A stretch of DNA of 64,000 nt from Arthrobacter sp. N199823 (lineage in GTDB: Bacteria; Actinomycetota; Actinomycetes; Actinomycetales; Micrococcaceae). Shown here piece by piece: positions 19,371 through 28,166 of the stretch (its first letter is position 1; every line of letters begins with the position of its first letter). The notes below the pieces were generated by a model. The model searched no databases and was not told the origin of the DNA. It saw only the letters and a program-made list of their open reading frames with translations. The translations under genes and the position numbers were made by a program. The stretch spans positions 401,196-465,195 of the forward strand of contig NZ_PJIN01000002.1 in assembly GCF_002929705.1 (NCBI RefSeq). The letters run 5' to 3'.

Positions 19371-20717
19371 TTACTGCTCCGTATAGGGGATGAATGCGCT
19401 GATGCCGAAACCGCCGCCAGGCAGCGGTCCGGCCGAAAGATGACCGTCGTAAAGCTTCACGCGCTCAGACATGCCACGCAGCCCGTTGCCGCCGGCCGCC
19501 GGGGCTCCTGAAACAGTTCGCAGCGGACCGGTTCTGGGGTGCAGCGTTTTGGTGGGCTGCCCACCTGCGTGAGGCACGACGTCGTTCCTTGCCTCGGGGG
19601 AGATCGAGGGTGACCTTGTGGGCAGTTGGGGGACGGGGTTGGTAGAGAGTGCGGCGGTGGCGCCGCGGCCGTCGTCGTGCACGGTGATGTCAAGGCCGCG
19701 CGCGTTCCAGACGAGGTGGACGGTGGATTGGACGTTGGGGCCGGCGTGTTTGATGACGTTGGTCAGGCCCTCTTGGACCATGCGGTACGCGGAAAGTTCG
19801 GCGCCCGGTGGCAGTTGGCGCCGGGCGGTGCCGGTGACAGTGAACTCGACTGGGAGTCCCGTGGCTCGGATGCCCAGCAACAATTCATCCAGATCGGCCA
19901 GGCCGGGGAGTGGCCGGGTGGACGCTTCGTCTCCGCCGCGCAGCACGCCGAGCAAGCGCCGCATTTCCTGCAGTGAGGAGCGCCCGGTCGCCGCAATCGT
20001 GGCCAGCGTTTCCGGAGCGATTTCGGGATTGGCGGCTGCCGCGTATCGGGCACCGTCGGCCTGGGTGATGATGACGGAGAGTGAGTGTGCCACGATGTCG
20101 TGCATTTCTCGGGCGATATGGGCGCGCTCATCGCTGGCGGCCAAATCGCGTTCGTGCTGGGCCTCAATTTCCAGCCGGTGGGCACGGTCTGAGAGGGCCT
20201 GTTCCCGGAGTCGTTTAGTACGGGTGAGGTCCCCGGCTGTCCAGCTGAACAAGACCAGCACCCACACCATGAGGATCAAGACGATGGTGTAGGGCAGATC
20301 GGCCAGGGAGACCATGGTGAGATCGTAAAAATAGCGGGTGACCAGCATGATGGAGCCCAGCATGGCCAAGCCCAGTCCGCACAGCGAAGCCCAGCGCGGG
20401 CCAAAAGCCGCCAGTGCGTAGACAATGAGTGGTACGGCAATATTGGACACCATGGGTGAGATGCCCAGCGCCCACTGCGCGATGGCCACGCCAGCAATGA
20501 GGAAGCCAGCCATGACCGTGCGCGTCCGCCGCCACGCCAAGGGAACTAGTAGTGCCGTGGCGAAGATTCCCGCCACCAACATCTGACCAGGGGTTCGCAT
20601 GTAGCCGCCGTCGCTAATGCTCAACGGCATAGCCATGAGCCACAGCACCGACATCAAGACTACGTCCACGGCGAAGCGGTGCCGACTGAACCAGTCGTAG
20701 ATGGAATGCATGATCAC
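19371..20717 (-). CDS. Two-component sensor histidine kinase (HisKA_3 type)
   Basis: A 448-aa membrane kinase. The N-terminal about 160 residues hold several TM helices with short loops and no large sensor domain, so it probably senses within or at the membrane. The dimerisation/phosphoacceptor region contains H206 in IAREMHDIVAHSLSV, followed by the ATPase domain with GLTNVIKHAG, DITVHDDGRGA and NGLRGMSERV. An inserted Pro/Thr-rich stretch lies inside the ATPase region between DDGRGA and GLRGM. An alternative ATG two codons downstream (MHSIYDW) is also possible. Confidence 0.94.
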   Translation of the reverse strand: MIMHSIYDWFSRHRFAVDVVLMSVLWLMAMPLSISDGGYMRTPGQMLVAGIFATALLVPLAWRRTRTVMAGFLIAGVAIAQWALGISPMVSNIAVPLIVYALAAFGPRWASLCGLGLAMLGSIMLVTRYFYDLTMVSLADLPYTIVLILMVWVLVLFSWTAGDLTRTKRLREQALSDRAHRLEIEAQHERDLAASDERAHIAREMHDIVAHSLSVIITQADGARYAAAANPEIAPETLATIAATGRSSLQEMRRLLGVLRGGDEASTRPLPGLADLDELLLGIRATGLPVEFTVTGTARRQLPPGAELSAYRMVQEGLTNVIKHAGPNVQSTVHLVWNARGLDITVHDDGRGATAALSTNPVPQLPTRSPSISPEARNDVVPHAGGQPTKTLHPRTGPLRTVSGAPAAGGNGLRGMSERVKLYDGHLSAGPLPGGGFGISAFIPYTEQ

Positions 20718-20802
20718 ATATCCACCCTATGGTGTGCTGGTGTTAATAGCCTCCTGCCCTGGGTGGAGATTCTCGGTGCCGCCACCGGCTGCGCGTCGGT
20801 AT

Positions 20803-22272
20803 TTAGGGTCTGAGTGCGGCGGCGGCAGTGATGCGACTGGCCATATTCTTGAAGATCACTCCGTGGAAGGGCAATACCGCCAACCAATACAGACGCCCCC
20901 AGAGTCCCCTCGGAAAGAAGATGGCTCGTTGGCGGAATTCACTTCCTTCCTCAAGAGCAGTGACTTCAAATTCAAGCCAGGCTTTTCCCGGAACCATCAT
21001 CTCCGCACGGAGGCGCAACAGGTGCCCCCGCTCCAACGTTTCCACGCGCCACCAGTCAACGGTGTCGTTGAGCTGGAGAGAATTGGGGCTGCGTCTGCCT
21101 CGGATCAAGCCGACCCCGCCGGCGAGCTTGTCCATCCAGCCACGCACAGTCCACGCGAACGGAAGTGAGTAATAGCCGTTTTCGCCGCCAATTCCTTCCA
21201 CCACGGCCCAGACCGCACTGGCGGGGACACTGGTGGTTTTCTTGCGTTCATCGGTGAACACTGTCGATCCGGCCCATTCCGGATCGCTCGGCAGGGGATC
21301 GGCCGGGGCGCTGAGGGCGTGGGCCGTTGCCCACGTTGTCTCAACCGCGTCGGCTTCGATCTTGTTGAGCGCCAATTCCACAGCCCGCTTGTAGGGCGTG
21401 AGTCCGCCGTCGGGGTCGGGGATGAAAGCCGCGATGTCCTTTTCGCTTGCTATGCAGGAGTGCTGGAGTGATTCAACCAAGGGGAGGGCCAGGCTACGCG
21501 GGACGGGGGTGACTAGATTGACCCATTGGCCCGCAAGCCATGGGGTTAGGACGGGCAAGGCGATAATGGTCGGTGGCCGGAAACCCGCGGCCAGTGCATA
21601 GCTGCGCATCATGTCTGCGTAGCGCAGTACTTCGGGCCCGCCAATGTCAAAGGTGCGGTTGAGTTCTGGTGGGAGCGAGGTAGCGCCCAAGAGGTAGTGC
21701 AGGGCGTCTCGGATGGCTATGGGCTGGATCTTATTCATGACCCACTTGGGAGCTGGCATCACGGGGAGCACATCTGTCAGATGCCGAACCATCTCAAAAC
21801 TCGCTGACCCCGATCCGATCACTAGGCCGGCTTGGAGCACTACGGTGGGGGTTCCGCTCGACATGAGAATCTGGCCTACTTCAGTGCGGGAGCTCAGGTG
21901 CCGGCTGAGTTTTCCTTGAGGATGGAGCCCGGATAGATACACCAGCCGTTGCACGCCTGCTTCACGTGCCGCCTGGCCAAGATTCATGGCACAGAGCCGT
22001 TCTATTCGCTCAAAATCCGCTTCCGAGCCAGCCCCACCTGACATTGAGTGCACCAAGTAGTAGACCAAGTCTGTGCCGGCACACAGCTCGCGAGCGGTTT
22101 CGGCGTCCTGAATTGACCCTTCAACGGCGGTGACCTGATCTCGCCACGGCACATCTCTAAGTTTTGAAAGGTTCCGGCTCAGCACCCGAACCTCATGTCC
22201 GGCGTCGAGGAGTAGCGGAATGAGCCGCCCACCGATGTATCCCGTTGCGCCTGCAACAGCGATTCGTGCCAT
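20803..22272 (-). CDS. SDR-family NAD(P)-binding protein with DUF2867 C-terminus
   Basis: A 489-aa protein. The N-terminal Rossmann domain begins IAVAGATGYIGGRLIPLL (GxxGxxG at residues 7-13) and resembles atypical SDR/NmrA proteins. The C-terminal part, from about residue 340 (GENGYYSLPFAWTVRG, then VDWWRVETLERGHLLRLRAEM), is the DUF2867 region, SRPBCC-like. The start at 22272 is preceded on its strand by GGAGGT at good spacing, unlike the longer frame to 22305. It is divergent from the MarR gene that leads the carotenoid operon, with a plausible promoter (TTGATA, 17 nt, CATAAT) in the shared gap. Its reaction is unknown; control with the crt genes is an inference. Confidence 0.85.
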   Translation of the reverse strand: MARIAVAGATGYIGGRLIPLLLDAGHEVRVLSRNLSKLRDVPWRDQVTAVEGSIQDAETARELCAGTDLVYYLVHSMSGGAGSEADFERIERLCAMNLGQAAREAGVQRLVYLSGLHPQGKLSRHLSSRTEVGQILMSSGTPTVVLQAGLVIGSGSASFEMVRHLTDVLPVMPAPKWVMNKIQPIAIRDALHYLLGATSLPPELNRTFDIGGPEVLRYADMMRSYALAAGFRPPTIIALPVLTPWLAGQWVNLVTPVPRSLALPLVESLQHSCIASEKDIAAFIPDPDGGLTPYKRAVELALNKIEADAVETTWATAHALSAPADPLPSDPEWAGSTVFTDERKKTTSVPASAVWAVVEGIGGENGYYSLPFAWTVRGWMDKLAGGVGLIRGRRSPNSLQLNDTVDWWRVETLERGHLLRLRAEMMVPGKAWLEFEVTALEEGSEFRQRAIFFPRGLWGRLYWLAVLPFHGVIFKNMASRITAAAALRP

Positions 22273-22319
22273 AGTGCACCTCCAGCTCGACAAAAGAGAT
22301 TTCATCCACCATTATGTAG

Positions 22320-22333
22320 TTAGATTTTCTTAA
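22320..22333. promoter_or_regulatory. AT-rich partial dyad in the SDR/MarR divergent promoter
   Basis: TTAGATTTTCTTAA lies in the roughly 80-nt gap between the SDR start and the MarR start and overlaps the spacer of the SDR promoter. Its position and imperfect symmetry make it a candidate MarR operator. Confidence 0.3.
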
Positions 22334-22352
22334 TATCAACAGGGGGATATAC

Positions 22353-22877
22353 GTGAGCGGCGAACAAGTTTCCCCACCTCGGGGATCGATGCACCCGGCG
22401 TCGATCCTTGTGCGCGACGTTCTCGTCCTGAACGAGACCATGGAGTTCATCATGCGACGCGAGATGGACATCAATGAGACCGATTTTCAGGCCATGCAGC
22501 ACCTCCTTAAACTGCGGTCCATGTCACCTGGTGAGCTGGCGCAAATGCTGCATTTGACCCCGGCCGCTACCACCACCGTGATTGATCGGTTGGTGACCAA
22601 AGGACATGTGCAACGGAGCCCGCACCCCACTGACAGAAGACGATGGCTCGTCAGCCCCAGTGCCGAGTCGGTGCAATCCGCCATGGCGATGCTGATGCCG
22701 ATGGTGTTGGATGTTGATCAGGCGGTGCGCGGCTACGGTGAACACGAACAGCGCGTCATTGTTGACTTTCTCTCCGGGGTGGTCCAGTCCATGTCCAGCA
22801 GGATTGCCGCCTTGGAGCAGCAAAGCGAAGCAAATCACGATCAACCGCACAAAGGAACAGCGAAAGGCGAGCTGTGA
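22353..22877 (+). CDS. MarR-family regulator, first gene of the carotenoid operon (CrtR-like)
   Basis: A 174-aa winged-helix regulator with the MarR core (MQHLLKLRSMSPGELAQMLH, TPAATTTVIDRLVTKGHVQR, then the wing PHPTDRRRWLVSPS). The GTG at 22353 follows AGGGGGAT. Its stop overlaps the crtE start (TGATG), so it is co-transcribed with the crt genes. In Corynebacterium glutamicum a MarR-type protein, CrtR, located next to crtE represses the crt operon and responds to geranylgeranyl diphosphate; by position and family this is a likely functional counterpart. That role is inferred here. Confidence 0.88.
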   Translation: MSGEQVSPPRGSMHPASILVRDVLVLNETMEFIMRREMDINETDFQAMQHLLKLRSMSPGELAQMLHLTPAATTTVIDRLVTKGHVQRSPHPTDRRRWLVSPSAESVQSAMAMLMPMVLDVDQAVRGYGEHEQRVIVDFLSGVVQSMSSRIAALEQQSEANHDQPHKGTAKGEL

Positions 22878-23971
22878 TGCCATCCACCAAGCATTCTCTG
22901 AACAACTTTGGGACTCTTCAGGAGGACGCACTGGACTGGGACGGGTTCAAGACCCAGATTCAGTCCTCTCTTGACAAGTATTTTCTGGACCATGGTGCCC
23001 GAGCCCAGAACTACTCGCCAGCGTTCGCCCAGTTGTGGGCAAGCATGTCCACGGCCACCCGCGGCGGAAAATGGATGCGGCCTCGCCTGGTGTTTTTGAC
23101 GTACTCGGCGTTCGGTGGAGTCGATCATCGGGCGTGCGGTGATTTGGCCGCAGCTTTTGAGATTCTCCATGCCGCGCTGCTGGTGCACGACGACGTCATC
23201 GATAGGGATTTTGTTCGACGCGGCGTTGCCACCTTGGGTGCCGAGTACCGCGATAGGGCGGCGGGCCTGGGGCATACCGCGGACGACGCCGATCACGCTG
23301 GCTATGCTGCGGCCATCATTGCCGGGGACTTGCTCCTGACAGGATCCCTGCGCATGGCCACCGCCGCGGCCTTGGGGCACCCCCACAGCGGTACCATCCT
23401 TGAAACCATGCACGAGGCAATTTTCGCCTCGGCTGCCGGTGAATTGGATGACCTTCTTTTCTCCTTAGGCGGACTGCGGGCAGAAATGCCGGAAGTGTTG
23501 AACATGGAACGGCTCAAGACGGCCGTCTACTCCTTTGAAATGCCACTTCGAGCAGGCGCACTCTTGGCCGGGGAAACCCTCGCAACCGCTGATGCCTTAG
23601 CCGCTGTAGGGCGTGACATCGGCATTGCCTACCAAATTATCGACGACGTCTTGGGCACCTTTGGTGAATCCGCGGTGACAGGAAAATCAGTTGACTCAGA
23701 CTTGCGCGAAGGGAAGCGAACCATTCTGACCACCTTTGCCGCCGGTGCCCAAGAGTTCACCACCGTGACGGAATCGTTCAAGCGTGGAGCGGTCGACACG
23801 GACGCCATGAGGAAAGTTTTGCAGCAGCTGGGAGCGCCGAACTTTGCTGTTGGACTGGCGGAATCATTGGTGGCAGATGCCTTGGACAAGGCCCAAGAAC
23901 TTGATCTGCCAGCATCGTTGTACGCCGAACTTTCGGCGCTGTGTGACTACGTCCTGACAAGGAGCAGCTGA
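22877..23971 (+). CDS. crtE: Polyprenyl diphosphate synthase (GGPP synthase)
   Basis: Condenses isopentenyl diphosphate to geranylgeranyl diphosphate, the C20 precursor of the carotenoid. The 364-aa trans-prenyltransferase has the first Asp-rich motif in LVHDDVIDRDF and the second in YQIIDDVLGTFG. The next Asp-rich stretch, SDLREGKRT, is the conserved substrate loop. The ATG at 22877 overlaps the MarR stop; a GTG one codon earlier is equally placed. It is the first enzyme gene of a tightly packed operon. Confidence 0.93.
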   Translation: MPSTKHSLNNFGTLQEDALDWDGFKTQIQSSLDKYFLDHGARAQNYSPAFAQLWASMSTATRGGKWMRPRLVFLTYSAFGGVDHRACGDLAAAFEILHAALLVHDDVIDRDFVRRGVATLGAEYRDRAAGLGHTADDADHAGYAAAIIAGDLLLTGSLRMATAAALGHPHSGTILETMHEAIFASAAGELDDLLFSLGGLRAEMPEVLNMERLKTAVYSFEMPLRAGALLAGETLATADALAAVGRDIGIAYQIIDDVLGTFGESAVTGKSVDSDLREGKRTILTTFAAGAQEFTTVTESFKRGAVDTDAMRKVLQQLGAPNFAVGLAESLVADALDKAQELDLPASLYAELSALCDYVLTRSS

Positions 23972-23973
23972 CC

Positions 23974-24879
23974 ATGAGACTGGATCCATTGGGACATTAT
24001 TCTGACACCGCCACCCGCAGTGCCAGCGTGGTGATTGGCAGCTATTCGACCTCGTTCGGCTTGGCATGCTTGATTCTGGGCGCCAAGGATCGCCGTCACA
24101 TTGAGAACATCTATGCCCTGGTGCGGGTTGCTGATGAAGTGGTGGACGGGGCCGCGGCAGCAGCCGGACTGAACACCGATGCAGTCTGTTGGCAGCTGGA
24201 TAATTTGGAGGCTGAAACGGAGCGAGCCATGGGCTGTGGATACAGCACCAATATGGTGGCGCATGCCTTCGCTCTCACAGCACGCACAACCGGTATCGGC
24301 ACGGACCTGACACGGCCGTTTTTTGAATCCATGCGCACCGACGTGCTCAAAACTGTGCATTCTGCGGATACCTTGGCCGCCTACATCTATGGTTCTGCCG
24401 AAGTGGTGGGCTTGATGTGTCTGAAGGTCTTCCAGTCCATGAAGGGCGCTACCGGTGGCCACGATGCAGAATTGGTCCATGCAGCACGCAGCCTGGGCGC
24501 CGCGTTCCAAAAGGTGAATTTTCTACGTGATCTGGGCGCTGATAGTGCCGATCTAGGACGCTTCTATTTCCCAGGTCTTGATCCTGCCGCCTTCAATGAC
24601 GGTCATAAGCACGAGCTTCTCGATGACATTCGCAGCGATCTGGCCGCGGCCCGCGCAGGCATGGTGTTCCTGGCGCCGCCAGCTCGACGCGCGGTGCGTC
24701 TTGCCCATGATCTCTTCCTGACCCTCGTGGACAGGATTGAGAAGGTCCCGGCTGCGGAACTGGCCCAAGGACGGGTTCGGGTTCCCGGGTGGCACAAGGC
24801 CTTCATTTGTGTGCGGGTCCTCGCTAACGCAATGCCTTCCAGTATTTCGAAAGAACTACCCCAGGCGGTCTCCTCGTGA
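23974..24879 (+). CDS. crtB: Phytoene synthase
   Basis: Joins two GGPP molecules head to head to give 15-cis-phytoene. The 301-aa protein has the two squalene/phytoene synthase Asp motifs: ADEVVDG in the N-terminal third and FLRDLGADSADLGR in the second half. The ATG at 23974 is 2 nt after crtE, and AAGGAGCAG at the crtE end is its ribosome site. The last codons overlap the crtI start by 4 nt (GTGA). Confidence 0.94.
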   Translation: MRLDPLGHYSDTATRSASVVIGSYSTSFGLACLILGAKDRRHIENIYALVRVADEVVDGAAAAAGLNTDAVCWQLDNLEAETERAMGCGYSTNMVAHAFALTARTTGIGTDLTRPFFESMRTDVLKTVHSADTLAAYIYGSAEVVGLMCLKVFQSMKGATGGHDAELVHAARSLGAAFQKVNFLRDLGADSADLGRFYFPGLDPAAFNDGHKHELLDDIRSDLAAARAGMVFLAPPARRAVRLAHDLFLTLVDRIEKVPAAELAQGRVRVPGWHKAFICVRVLANAMPSSISKELPQAVSS

Positions 24880-26600
24880 GCGCCAAGGTCCCCTTCAGTG
24901 GGGGAGGCCGTGGCCGCTCCGCAACCAAGCACGGCCGGCAAGCGCGGCAGAAACGTGGACAGCAGCCTCTCGCAACAGAGGAGGTTGTGGTGATTGGTGG
25001 GGGAATCTCCGGCCTCGCCACTGCTGCTCTGCTGGCAAGAGACGGCCACAGCGTGACCCTCTTGGAAAAGCAGCCACAACTAGGTGGCCGTGCTGGCCGT
25101 TGGCAGAGTGACGGCTTCAGCTTTGACACCGGCCCAAGCTGGTACCTCATGCCTGAGGTCATTGACCACTGGTTCAAGCTCATGGGCACCAGTGCCGCCG
25201 CGGAGCTGGAACTCACCCGCCTGGACCCCGCGTACAAACTGTGGAACTTCGCGCCGGGGAACATGGCGCAGCAGGACTCCGCGCAGGAGAGCTCCGCTGC
25301 GTCCTCCACAGAGGTCCGCACCGGACGCCGGGAGGCACAAGCACTCTTCGAGTCTCAGCAACCGGGCTCAGCCGCGGCACTGGGCAAGTATTTGGATTCG
25401 GCGGAACTGGCTTACACCTTGGCCAAGAAACACTTCCTGTACGATCCCTTCGGAACGTTGCGGGGCCTGCTGAGTCCTCAGGTGCTGCGCCACGCTCCAC
25501 GGTTGGCGAAACTCTTGACCCGGAACCTGAACAGTTTTGTTGCAGCCCGATTCACTCATCCGCTGCAACAAAAGATTCTGGGCTACCCGGCCGTTTTCCT
25601 GGGCACCAGTCCTTATAAGGCACCGTCGATCTATCACCTCATGAGCCATCTGGATCTGCAAGACGGGGTGCTCTATCCCCAAGGTGGGTTCGCCGCCCTG
25701 GTAGATGCCATGGAACGGGTGGCCCGCGGCGCCGGGGTTGAGATCATCACGGGTGCCACGGCGACCAAGATACACCTGGCAGAAGCGAGTCAGGGCCCCG
25801 GCTGTGAAGCAGTGGCATGGAGCTCCAGCGATGGGCAGGAGCACGTCACCGACGCCACCCTAGTGGTGGGGGCTGCGGATCTGCACCACATTGAAACCAC
25901 CTTGCTTCCCGCACCCTTGCGCATGAACAGTGCCAAGAAGTGGCAGAAGGCCGATCCTGGCATCAGCGCCGTCCTGCTCTGTCTGGGCATCGAGGGTACC
26001 TTGCCGGATCTGGCCCATCACAACCTCCTGTTCACGGATGACTGGGCGGACAACTTTGCCCGAATCGCGGACGGCCACGCGCTGGCGGACACCACGTCGC
26101 TGTACGTCTGCAAGCCCAGTGCCACAGATACTTCCGTTGCCCCCGAGGGGAGTGAAAATCTGTTCTTGTTGATTCCGGCTCCTGCTTTGCCCCAGTGGGG
26201 CAAGGGCGGGTACGACGGCGCCGGCTCGCCTCAGGTTGAACAGGTTGCCGACGCTGCCATCGCCCAAGTCGCCGCCTGGACCAATACGCCTGACCTCGCC
26301 GATCGGATTGTGGTGCGGCGCAGCTATGGTCCTGCCGATTTTCAAGACAATTTCAATGCCTGGCAGGGCAGCGCCTTAGGGCTTGCTCACACCTTGCCGC
26401 AGAGTGCTTTTCTGCGGCCGGGAAACGCCAACCCCAAGGTCAAGGGGCTGTTTTATGCGGGTAGCTCGGTGCGGCCAGGGATCGGCGTGCCCATGTGCCT
26501 GATCAGCGCCGAGATTGTGCTCAAACTGGTGCGCGGCGATACCAGTGGCGGGCCTCTCAAGGAGCCGGCTGGCGCGTCATTGCCAGTGATTGCCTCATGA
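24876..26600 (+). CDS. crtI: Phytoene desaturase
   Basis: FAD-dependent desaturase converting phytoene stepwise to lycopene. The 574-aa protein has an N-terminal FAD-binding motif VVVIGGGISGLATAALLA followed by LEKQPQLGGRAGR. The C-terminal signature is GLFYAGSSVRPGIGVPMCLI, typical of CrtI enzymes. About 30 basic residues precede the Rossmann fold, slightly longer than usual. The GTG at 24876 overlaps crtB (GTGA) and its stop overlaps crtYe (ATGA). Confidence 0.95.
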   Translation: MSAKVPFSGGGRGRSATKHGRQARQKRGQQPLATEEVVVIGGGISGLATAALLARDGHSVTLLEKQPQLGGRAGRWQSDGFSFDTGPSWYLMPEVIDHWFKLMGTSAAAELELTRLDPAYKLWNFAPGNMAQQDSAQESSAASSTEVRTGRREAQALFESQQPGSAAALGKYLDSAELAYTLAKKHFLYDPFGTLRGLLSPQVLRHAPRLAKLLTRNLNSFVAARFTHPLQQKILGYPAVFLGTSPYKAPSIYHLMSHLDLQDGVLYPQGGFAALVDAMERVARGAGVEIITGATATKIHLAEASQGPGCEAVAWSSSDGQEHVTDATLVVGAADLHHIETTLLPAPLRMNSAKKWQKADPGISAVLLCLGIEGTLPDLAHHNLLFTDDWADNFARIADGHALADTTSLYVCKPSATDTSVAPEGSENLFLLIPAPALPQWGKGGYDGAGSPQVEQVADAAIAQVAAWTNTPDLADRIVVRRSYGPADFQDNFNAWQGSALGLAHTLPQSAFLRPGNANPKVKGLFYAGSSVRPGIGVPMCLISAEIVLKLVRGDTSGGPLKEPAGASLPVIAS

Positions 26601-26941
26601 TCTACCTGCTAATTCTCTTGCTGCTTCTGGGCTGCATGGCGCTGATCGATGCGCGTTGGAAGCTCTTCGTGTTTGCCCGTCCCGTGGCCGGTTTGCTGGT
26701 GCTGCTACTGGGCACAGCCTTCTTCGCACTGTGGGATGTGGCTGCCATTGCGGCGGGCATCTTCTTGCACCGCGAGTCCCCGCTCATGACTGGCATCATG
26801 CTTGCCCCGCAGTTCCCCTTGGAGGAGGCATTCTTTCTCCTGTTCCTGTGTTATCAAACCATGATCCTATTTACCGGGGCACAGCGCTTTCTGCAGCTAA
26901 GCCGCCGTCGTGGCCGGCCCAATGGCAGGGGGGAACTGTGA
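26597..26941 (+). CDS. crtYe: Lycopene epsilon-type cyclase subunit (C50 pathway)
   Basis: A 114-aa membrane protein with three TM segments (LILLLLLGCMALIDA; PVAGLLVLLLGTAFFALWD; FPLEEAFFLLFLCYQTM). The acidic FPLEE motif in the third segment is shared by heterodimeric carotenoid cyclases. With CrtYf it cyclises the C50 intermediate flavuxanthin at both ends. The ATG at 26597 overlaps crtI by 4 nt; longer in-frame starts would lie inside crtI and are rejected. Confidence 0.88.
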   Translation: MIYLLILLLLLGCMALIDARWKLFVFARPVAGLLVLLLGTAFFALWDVAAIAAGIFLHRESPLMTGIMLAPQFPLEEAFFLLFLCYQTMILFTGAQRFLQLSRRRGRPNGRGEL

Positions 26942-27246
26942 ACTTTGCCCAACTAAACGCCATCTTTTTGGCGGTGGCTGCTCTGGTCTTCATTGCCGGC
27001 CTCTGGCGGAGCAAGCACAGAGGCGCCATGGTGGTAGCCACGGCAGTATCCGTGGTGGTACTGCTAGTTCTGACGCTCATCTTCGATAACGTCATGATCG
27101 CCTCAGGTCTCTTTGATTACGCCGGCCACACCCTGAATGGTTTGCATGTGGGGCTGGCACCCATCGAGGACTTCGCTTATCCGTTAGGTGGGGCGCTGTT
27201 GCTCAGCGGTTTGTGGATCTTGTTGATCGGTCGGGGGAAACAATGA
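26938..27246 (+). CDS. crtYf: Lycopene cyclase subunit (C50 pathway)
   Basis: A 102-aa membrane protein with three TM segments and the cyclase motif APIEDFAYPLGGALLL near the C-terminus, the counterpart of FPLEE in CrtYe. It forms the heterodimeric epsilon-cyclase with CrtYe in decaprenoxanthin synthesis. The GTG at 26938 overlaps the crtYe stop (GTGA) and its own stop overlaps crtEb (ATGA). Such short subunits are easily missed because longer frames start further upstream. Confidence 0.87.
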   Translation: MNFAQLNAIFLAVAALVFIAGLWRSKHRGAMVVATAVSVVVLLVLTLIFDNVMIASGLFDYAGHTLNGLHVGLAPIEDFAYPLGGALLLSGLWILLIGRGKQ

Positions 27247-28097
27247 AGAACTTGTTCGTGACCTCCCGGCCGGTGTCCTGGGTCAATACCGCTTATCCAT
27301 TTGCCGCGGCGTATTTTTTGGTGACGGGGCGCCTTGATTGGGTTTTTGTAGTGGGAACACTGTTCTTTCTGATCCCCTACAACTTGTTGATGTATGGCAT
27401 CAACGACGTCTTCGACTACGAATCTGATCTGCTCAATGCCCGCAAGGGCGGGGTGGAAGGGGCCGTTCTTGACCGCAGCCACCATCGTTTTATCCTGTGG
27501 GCCTCGGTGCTTGGCACGGTGCCGTTCATCGTAGTGCTCGCTACGCAGGGTGGGATAGCAGCCAACGTCGTTCTGGCGATCTCTCTCTTTGCCGTGATCG
27601 CCTACAGTGCCCCCGGACTGCGTTTCAAGGAGCGCCCGTTCCTTGACTCCATTACTTCCAGTACGCACTTTGTCTCTCCTGCCGTCTACGGGCTGGTCCT
27701 GGTTCAGGCAGATTTCACTGCCGGGCTCTGGGCCGTGCTGGTGGCGTTCTTCCTCTGGGGAATGGCCAGCCATGCCTTCGGTGCCGTGCAGGACATTGTG
27801 CCCGACCGCGACGGTGGCATTGCCTCCATTGGGACAGTGCTGGGGGCACGCTTTACCGTCTGGTTCGCGTTTGTCGCCTACGCCTGTGCTGGTTTGTTGA
27901 TGCTGCTGACAGCAGCTCCCTTTGCCGCAGTGTTGGCCGTTCCCTACCTGGTCAACGTAGCTCCGTCGCTGCGCCTCACCGATGCCACGTCGGCACGCGC
28001 CAACGCCGGGTGGAAACGCTTCTTATGGCTGAACTACCTGAGCGGATTCCTGGTCACCATGATCTTCATCTGGCTTCTCCTGCGGGGCACACCATAG
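27243..28097 (+). CDS. crtEb: Lycopene elongase (UbiA-type prenyltransferase)
   Basis: Adds C5 prenyl units to both ends of lycopene to form the C50 carotenoid flavuxanthin. The 284-aa UbiA-family membrane protein has about eight TM segments. Its first Asp motif is YGINDVFDYESDLLNARKGG and its second GAVQDIVPDRDGG, both facing the prenyl-diphosphate site. The ATG at 27243 overlaps crtYf. Its presence with crtYe/crtYf defines a decaprenoxanthin-type pathway rather than a C40 beta-carotene pathway. It is the last gene of the crt operon. Confidence 0.92.
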   Translation: MKNLFVTSRPVSWVNTAYPFAAAYFLVTGRLDWVFVVGTLFFLIPYNLLMYGINDVFDYESDLLNARKGGVEGAVLDRSHHRFILWASVLGTVPFIVVLATQGGIAANVVLAISLFAVIAYSAPGLRFKERPFLDSITSSTHFVSPAVYGLVLVQADFTAGLWAVLVAFFLWGMASHAFGAVQDIVPDRDGGIASIGTVLGARFTVWFAFVAYACAGLLMLLTAAPFAAVLAVPYLVNVAPSLRLTDATSARANAGWKRFLWLNYLSGFLVTMIFIWLLLRGTP

Positions 28098-28166
28098 GGT
28101 GGCTGAACTAAAAACCGTTCGACAAACTTCCACTCACCTCACCATCTCGTGCCCGAAAGGCCAACT

